The position numbers were made by a program, and so were the translations under genes. Below the pieces are notes generated by a model. That model ran no database searches and was not told where the DNA came from. It was given only the letters and a program-made list of their open reading frames with translations. This document shows positions 60,435 to 64,000 of a stretch of 64,000 bases of DNA, piece by piece. This stretch comes from Elizabethkingia bruuniana (GTDB taxonomy: Bacteria > Bacteroidota > Bacteroidia > Flavobacteriales > Weeksellaceae), in NCBI RefSeq assembly GCF_002024805.1, contig NZ_CP014337.1, forward strand, positions 1,426,001-1,490,000, read 5' to 3'. Positions within the stretch are counted from its first letter, which is position 1, and each line of letters starts with the position of its first letter.

Positions 60435-61364
60435 TTAATTAACAAATGTATTGTAACTGGAGATAATAGAGTCATAGTAATTGTCCAGTGTTCTCATATC
60501 GCTATCGGATATTTTTCCGGAACCTTTAGCATCTCTCATTAGCTTTCTCAGATTGTCCATATAATTTCCGACATTCTTATTCAGGTTATCATAGCTTGTA
60601 CCTTTATATTTGCTTTGTGCATCACTGGTTTCAAATTTTAGAGCCTTATTAGCTTCCCATAATTTGTTTACTTCATCATATGCTTTCTGACTTTCAGCCT
60701 CGTTATACTTCCCATCTGTAAACTGCTTATTAAAGGCTTCATAAGAATTGTCGATACTGTTAAGCATTGATTTGGAAGACAGAATATATTTTTTCAGTGG
60801 ATGATCTTTTAATGTGATTTCCTCGGCAGCATCTGCAGCAGGTTTTATTTTAACCAGAATTCTTTCAGCAGCATCAACAAAATCTTTTGCACCTGCTTCT
60901 ATCTCTGTCTGAAGCTTTTTTGCTTTAGCGCCTTTGTCGTCTTTATAATCTTCAGCAGACATATAAGACTTTAATTCTTCATATTTAGCTTTGATGGCTG
61001 TACTGGTGTCACTGAAAATTTTAAAATCTTTTTCGATATCACCTTTCACTTTACCAAAGCCTGCCGGAACAGCATCTATCTTATCCATTGCACTTTCGAA
61101 TGATGGAGATACCATAGACATGATTAATACATCTCCACCACCGGATTTTTTAACAGCATCATTAGCATATTTTATAATACTTTCTATGTTACTTGTACGG
61201 CTTTTGTATTGCTTAAGAAACTTATTATTAAAGTCTATCACAGCATTGGCATCATCCTCTTTTACTTCAACCGTACTATTTTTAGAGCCCGTAGCGTCTT
61301 TTTTACAACTTGTCATAAACAAAGGTAATGCAGCTAAAACAGCTATGGTTATGGTCTTTTTCAT
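60435..61364 (-). CDS. DUF3829 lipoprotein
   Basis: 309 residues. Lipoprotein signal MKKTITIAVLAALPLFMTSC with Cys20. The mature part is helical, with DANAVIDFNNKFLKQYKSRTSNIESIIKYANDAV near residue 38 and repeated Lys/Asp-rich helices, in line with the DUF3829/YiiG family. Anchored in a membrane, probably periplasmic side; function unknown. Single gene with its own terminator, divergent from rpoD. Confidence 0.85.
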   Translation of the reverse strand: MKKTITIAVLAALPLFMTSCKKDATGSKNSTVEVKEDDANAVIDFNNKFLKQYKSRTSNIESIIKYANDAVKKSGGGDVLIMSMVSPSFESAMDKIDAVPAGFGKVKGDIEKDFKIFSDTSTAIKAKYEELKSYMSAEDYKDDKGAKAKKLQTEIEAGAKDFVDAAERILVKIKPAADAAEEITLKDHPLKKYILSSKSMLNSIDNSYEAFNKQFTDGKYNEAESQKAYDEVNKLWEANKALKFETSDAQSKYKGTSYDNLNKNVGNYMDNLRKLMRDAKGSGKISDSDMRTLDNYYDSIISSYNTFVN

Positions 61365-61527
61365 AATGGAATTTGTTTTGTGAGAGCCAATCTACAAAAA
61401 AACTTCGTCAAAAGAAAATTTACAGAAATAAAGAAAAATGAAAATAAAATAAAAAAGTTGTAACCTTTTTGTTATTCCATACGTATATATAATTGTAGCC
61501 CATAATTCGTGGGTGAGTATTTATACT

Positions 61528-62394
61528 ATGAGACAACTTAAAATTACCAAGCAGGTTACCAATAGGGAAACTGCATCGTTGGACAAGTACCTTCAGGAAA
61601 TCGGAAAAGTAGAATTGATTACAGCTGATGAAGAGGTAGATTTAGCACAGAAAATTCGCGCAGGAGACAGAGTAGCTTTAGAAAAACTAATTAAAGCTAA
61701 CCTTCGTTTCGTGGTTTCTGTATCTAAGCAATACCAGAATCAGGGACTTTCTCTTCCCGATTTGATTAACGAAGGGAATCTTGGTTTAATGAAAGCTGCG
61801 AAACGTTATGACGAGACCAGAGGGTTTAAGTTTATTTCTTATGCAGTATGGTGGATTCGTCAGTCTATTCTTCAGGCATTGGCAGAACAGTCAAGAATTG
61901 TTCGTCTTCCTTTAAACAAGATTGGTTCTATTAATAAAATTAATAAGGCCTACGCTCACTTAGAGCAAGAAAATGAAAGACCGCCTTCACCAGAAGAATT
62001 AGCAGAAGTACTGGATATGAGTGAAGAGGATATTAAAGAATCCATGAAGAACTCAGGTCGTCACCTTTCTATGGATGCTCCATTAGTTGAAGGTGAAGAT
62101 TCTAACCTTTATGACGTTCTTCGCTCAGGTGAATCTCCTTCTCCGGATAAAGATTTGATGCTTGAATCTCTACAGATTGAAATAGAAAGAGCATTGAATA
62201 CTTTAACACCAAGAGAAGCTGATTTAGTAAGATTGTACTTCGGGTTAAACGGGAAACACCCTATGACTCTTGAAGAGATCGGAGAAACATTTGATCTGAC
62301 CAGAGAACGTGTACGTCAGATTAAAGAAAAAGCTATTAAGAGATTAAAGCATAACAGCAGAAGTAAAATTCTTAAATCTTATTTAGGAAAGTAA
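61528..62394 (+). CDS. rpoD: RNA polymerase primary sigma factor (Bacteroidota type)
   Basis: 288 residues from the ATG at 61528 ([17 protein letters not shown]), the standard start of this short sigma; a GTG 15 bases upstream is in frame. Region 1.2 [16 protein letters not shown], region 2 [17 protein letters not shown], region 3 [13 protein letters not shown], and region 4.2 [24 protein letters not shown]. It lacks the long region 1.1 of E. coli RpoD. This factor reads the TTG/TAnnTTTG promoters found throughout the window. Followed by a strong terminator. Confidence 0.97.
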   Translation: MRQLKITKQVTNRETASLDKYLQEIGKVELITADEEVDLAQKIRAGDRVALEKLIKANLRFVVSVSKQYQNQGLSLPDLINEGNLGLMKAAKRYDETRGFKFISYAVWWIRQSILQALAEQSRIVRLPLNKIGSINKINKAYAHLEQENERPPSPEELAEVLDMSEEDIKESMKNSGRHLSMDAPLVEGEDSNLYDVLRSGESPSPDKDLMLESLQIEIERALNTLTPREADLVRLYFGLNGKHPMTLEEIGETFDLTRERVRQIKEKAIKRLKHNSRSKILKSYLGK

Positions 62395-62433
62395 TTCTGA
62401 CTGAAACAATGACAAGATTGTAAATTTAATATG

Positions 62434-62460
62434 GGACAAAGTTTTTAATAAGCTTTGTCC
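62434..62460 (+). terminator. Terminator of rpoD
   Basis: GGACAAAG / CTTTGTCC, an 8-bp perfect stem with an 11-base loop and TCTTTTTT tail, 40 bases after the stop. Confidence 0.85.
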
Positions 62461-62499
62461 TCTTTTTTATCTAAGAATATAAATAAGTAAAAAGTAAAA

Positions 62500-63150
62500 A
62501 TGAAAAACAAACTAATTGCTCCGTCGGTACTTTCGGCAGACTTCGGAAATCTGCAGAGAGATATTGAAATGATTAACAACAGCGAGGCAGACTGGTTTCA
62601 TGTGGATGTAATGGACGGACGTTTTGTACCTAACATTTCTTTTGGTTTTCCTGTAATGAAGGCTATTAAAAAACATGCTAAGAAGTTTATCGATGTGCAT
62701 TTAATGATCGTAGAGCCTGAAAAGTATGTAGAAGAGTTTGTAAAAGAAGGTGCAAATTTGGTTACTGTTCATTATGAGGCGTGCACTCACCTGCACAGAG
62801 TAATTCACCAGATTAAAGATTTAGGAGCAAAAGCTGGTGTTGTACTAAACCCTGCTACTCCGGTGTCTGTTTTAGAAGATATTATTGTGGATGTAGACTT
62901 AGTACTTTTAATGAGTGTAAATCCTGGTTTCGGAGGACAAAAGTTTATAGAAAATACTTACAAAAAGATCCATCAGACAAAAGCATTGATTGAGAAATAC
63001 AATTCTAATGCTTTAATTGAAATTGATGGCGGCGTAAACCAGCATAATGCAGCTAAGCTTTTTGAAGCCGGAGCTGATGTATTGGTTGCCGGTAATGCTG
63101 TATTCTCTGCGGAGAATCCTGCAGCTATGATTGAAGAACTGAAGAAGTAA
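62500..63150 (+). CDS. rpe: Ribulose-phosphate 3-epimerase
   Basis: 216 residues, TIM barrel. Metal and catalytic residues in APSVLSADFGNL, FHVDVMDGRFVPN (Asp base), VDVHLMI-type strand, MSVNPGFGGQKF and EIDGGVN (second Asp). It interconverts ribulose 5-phosphate and xylulose 5-phosphate in the pentose phosphate pathway. Transcribed after the rpoD terminator, probably from its own promoter; convergent with the PepSY-like gene. Confidence 0.97.
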   Translation: MKNKLIAPSVLSADFGNLQRDIEMINNSEADWFHVDVMDGRFVPNISFGFPVMKAIKKHAKKFIDVHLMIVEPEKYVEEFVKEGANLVTVHYEACTHLHRVIHQIKDLGAKAGVVLNPATPVSVLEDIIVDVDLVLLMSVNPGFGGQKFIENTYKKIHQTKALIEKYNSNALIEIDGGVNQHNAAKLFEAGADVLVAGNAVFSAENPAAMIEELKK

Positions 63151-63182
63151 TTTCTGACAGCATAATATGTCTTTATGGCATA

Positions 63183-63217
63183 AAAAAACCGGGAGAGAAC
63201 ATTTCTTCCGGTTTTTT
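63183..63217. terminator. Bidirectional terminator
   Basis: AAAAAACCGG...CCGGTTTTTT with an inner GAGA/TCTT extension including a G-U pair, between the convergent rpe and PepSY-like genes. Confidence 0.8.
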
Positions 63218-63232
63218 ATATTAATTTAAATA

Positions 63233-63697
63233 CTACCAGTCGTTGCTTACAAAGTTTCCGTTAGCATCGAAGCTTAACTTGATGTTGGTTGTAAGTTTAA
63301 CAAAGTAACCTTTTACATTTTTGTTAATGTACAAAATCTCCTTGGAAGGATAGTTTGTTTTTACATAAGAAGAAATATTTGCAGGTACCGCAGCTGCAGG
63401 AACTGCTTTTACCTTACTATCAATTGTTACCCAATCTCCGTTTGTATCGAAGTCTAGTTTGCTGCCATCAGCTAATTCAACGGCATAGAAAAACTTGTTA
63501 TCCCCCAAATCAGCTCTTCTTACTTCTTTAACCTGAACATCTGCATACGATGTTCTGATAAGCGCCTGAGCCTTTGCAGGTAAATCAGTTGATTTTACTT
63601 CCTGAGTCTCAATTGCAATATCTCCACCATCATTGCAGGAAATAAATGCTGTACTTAGTGTAAAAACGCTTAAAAGGGTCAAAAATACTTTTTTCAT
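63233..63697 (-). CDS. Exported PepSY-like (BLIP-fold) protein
   Basis: 154 residues. Signal peptide with Cys21 (MKKVFLTLLSVFTLSTAFISC), so possibly a lipoprotein. Two repeats of about 60 residues follow, each with a helix and strands: YAVELADGSKLDFDTNGDWV and YFVKLTTNIKLSFDANGNFV. This is the putative beta-lactamase-inhibitor-like PepSY-like family (PF11396), common in Bacteroidota, of unknown function. Single-gene unit. Confidence 0.8.
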   Translation of the reverse strand: MKKVFLTLLSVFTLSTAFISCNDGGDIAIETQEVKSTDLPAKAQALIRTSYADVQVKEVRRADLGDNKFFYAVELADGSKLDFDTNGDWVTIDSKVKAVPAAAVPANISSYVKTNYPSKEILYINKNVKGYFVKLTTNIKLSFDANGNFVSNDW

Positions 63698-63810
63698 AAT
63701 TCTAATTTTAATGCTTTTTTATACAGATATAACATTATTTAATGCCTTTTATTGTGCAGAGTATTGAAAAAGAACTAAAATAAATAGCAAAAAATTAAAG
63801 AAATAAAAAA

Positions 63811-63835
63811 AACGACCTCATAATGAGATCGTTAT
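63811..63835 (-). terminator. Terminator of ndk
   Basis: AACGACCTCA / TGAGATCGTT, a 10-bp stem with one mismatch, about 25 bases after the ndk stop; the minus strand continues with a run of T. Confidence 0.7.
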
Positions 63836-63859
63836 TTTATTTTTTCTGAAAGAAATTAA

Positions 63860-64000
63860 TTAGAAAATTTCTCTTCCAGCAAAGTGGAAAGAAGCTTCAA
63901 TTAAAGCATTCTCATCAGAATCTGATCCGTGTACTGCATTTTCACCAACTGATCTTGCAAACATTTTTCTGATTGTTCCTTCAGCAGCTTCAGCTGGGTT
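63860..64000 (-). CDS. ndk: Nucleoside diphosphate kinase, C-terminal 46 residues (cut by window edge)
   Basis: The frame is open to the right edge and ends at 63860. Visible are the substrate-binding loop with [15 protein letters not shown], the nucleotide-binding [16 protein letters not shown] (His-Gly-Ser-Asp motif), and the ending FHFAGREIF. This is a diagnostic C-terminus of nucleoside diphosphate kinase. The catalytic His in the N-x-x-H-G motif and the rest lie beyond 64000. It moves phosphate between nucleoside di- and triphosphates. Confidence 0.93.
   Translation of the reverse strand, partial: NPAEAAEGTIRKMFARSVGENAVHGSDSDENALIEASFHFAGREIF

Noticed and set aside
1-64000. Mobile elements, prophage, CRISPR arrays, rRNA or tRNA genes
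   Set aside because: No transposase, integrase, phage structural gene, repeat-spacer array or rRNA/tRNA sequence was recognised on either strand.

Overview
The window reads as a chromosomal segment of an AT-rich Bacteroidota, most likely a Weeksellaceae flavobacterium of the Chryseobacterium/Elizabethkingia kind. The evidence is a short Bacteroidota-type RpoD (288 residues), many TAnnTTTG -7 promoter boxes with A-rich leaders instead of Shine-Dalgarno sequences, several TonB-linked outer-membrane barrels, and families largely confined to this phylum (DUF2480, DUF6952, DUF4197, OMP_b-brl_3 receptors). The genus is inferred from gene content, not from a marker gene. I see no rRNA, tRNA, CRISPR, transposase, integrase or prophage, and no gene-free stretch longer than about 250 bases.

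Layout. 0-2.7 kb: a SufR-like cysteine-rich regulator faces an oxidative-stress operon (Mn superoxide dismutase, DUF2480, flavin reductase). 2.7-6.6 kb: a VOC protein, an exported two-lobed aspartyl protease with a PDZ domain, and a divergent OmpR-type two-component pair. 6.6-13.1 kb: a tight five-gene minus-strand unit with a small Cys/His-rich exported protein, an ABC ATPase, a siderophore-type TonB receptor and two DUF3526 ABC-2 permeases. 13.3-18.6 kb: a complete NRPS-independent hydroxamate siderophore operon of desferrioxamine/bisucaberin type (decarboxylase, N-hydroxylase, acyltransferase, synthetase), with no obvious transporter of its own. The two units lie head to tail and together could make, export and recapture one metallophore. 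18.8-22.5 kb: a mannosyl-glucose utilisation set (GH130 phosphorylase, GPH symporter, AraC regulator). 22.6-27.1 kb: a TPR protein, glutaryl-CoA dehydrogenase, a small membrane protein and a lipoprotein.

27.4-36 kb: two OMP_b-brl_3 receptors surround a 7TMR-DISM histidine kinase / LuxR-type regulator pair and a divergent secreted coiled-coil protein of unknown function. The intergenic region between kinase and coiled-coil gene carries two copies of AATACC-N8-GGTATT, a good candidate operator. 36-45 kb: LysE exporter, AddB-like nuclease, DUF4268, topoisomerase IV ParC and ParE. 44.8-64 kb is mostly housekeeping: two aminotransferases, YchF, RsmG, an M16 protease, peroxiredoxin/thioredoxin/DUF6952, methylglyoxal synthase, an orphan LytTR protein, UvrA, a DUF3829 lipoprotein, RpoD, Rpe, a PepSY-like protein, and the 3' end of ndk at the right edge.

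The strongest candidates for something undescribed are the TonB receptor + ABC-2 exporter + Cys/His-rich protein unit beside the siderophore operon, the two-component system with its twin operator and secreted coiled-coil neighbour, and the SufR-like regulator with paired GTTG palindromes controlling a superoxide dismutase operon. Several start codons are moved downstream because a promoter box, a terminator or a signal peptide lies inside the longer open frame.
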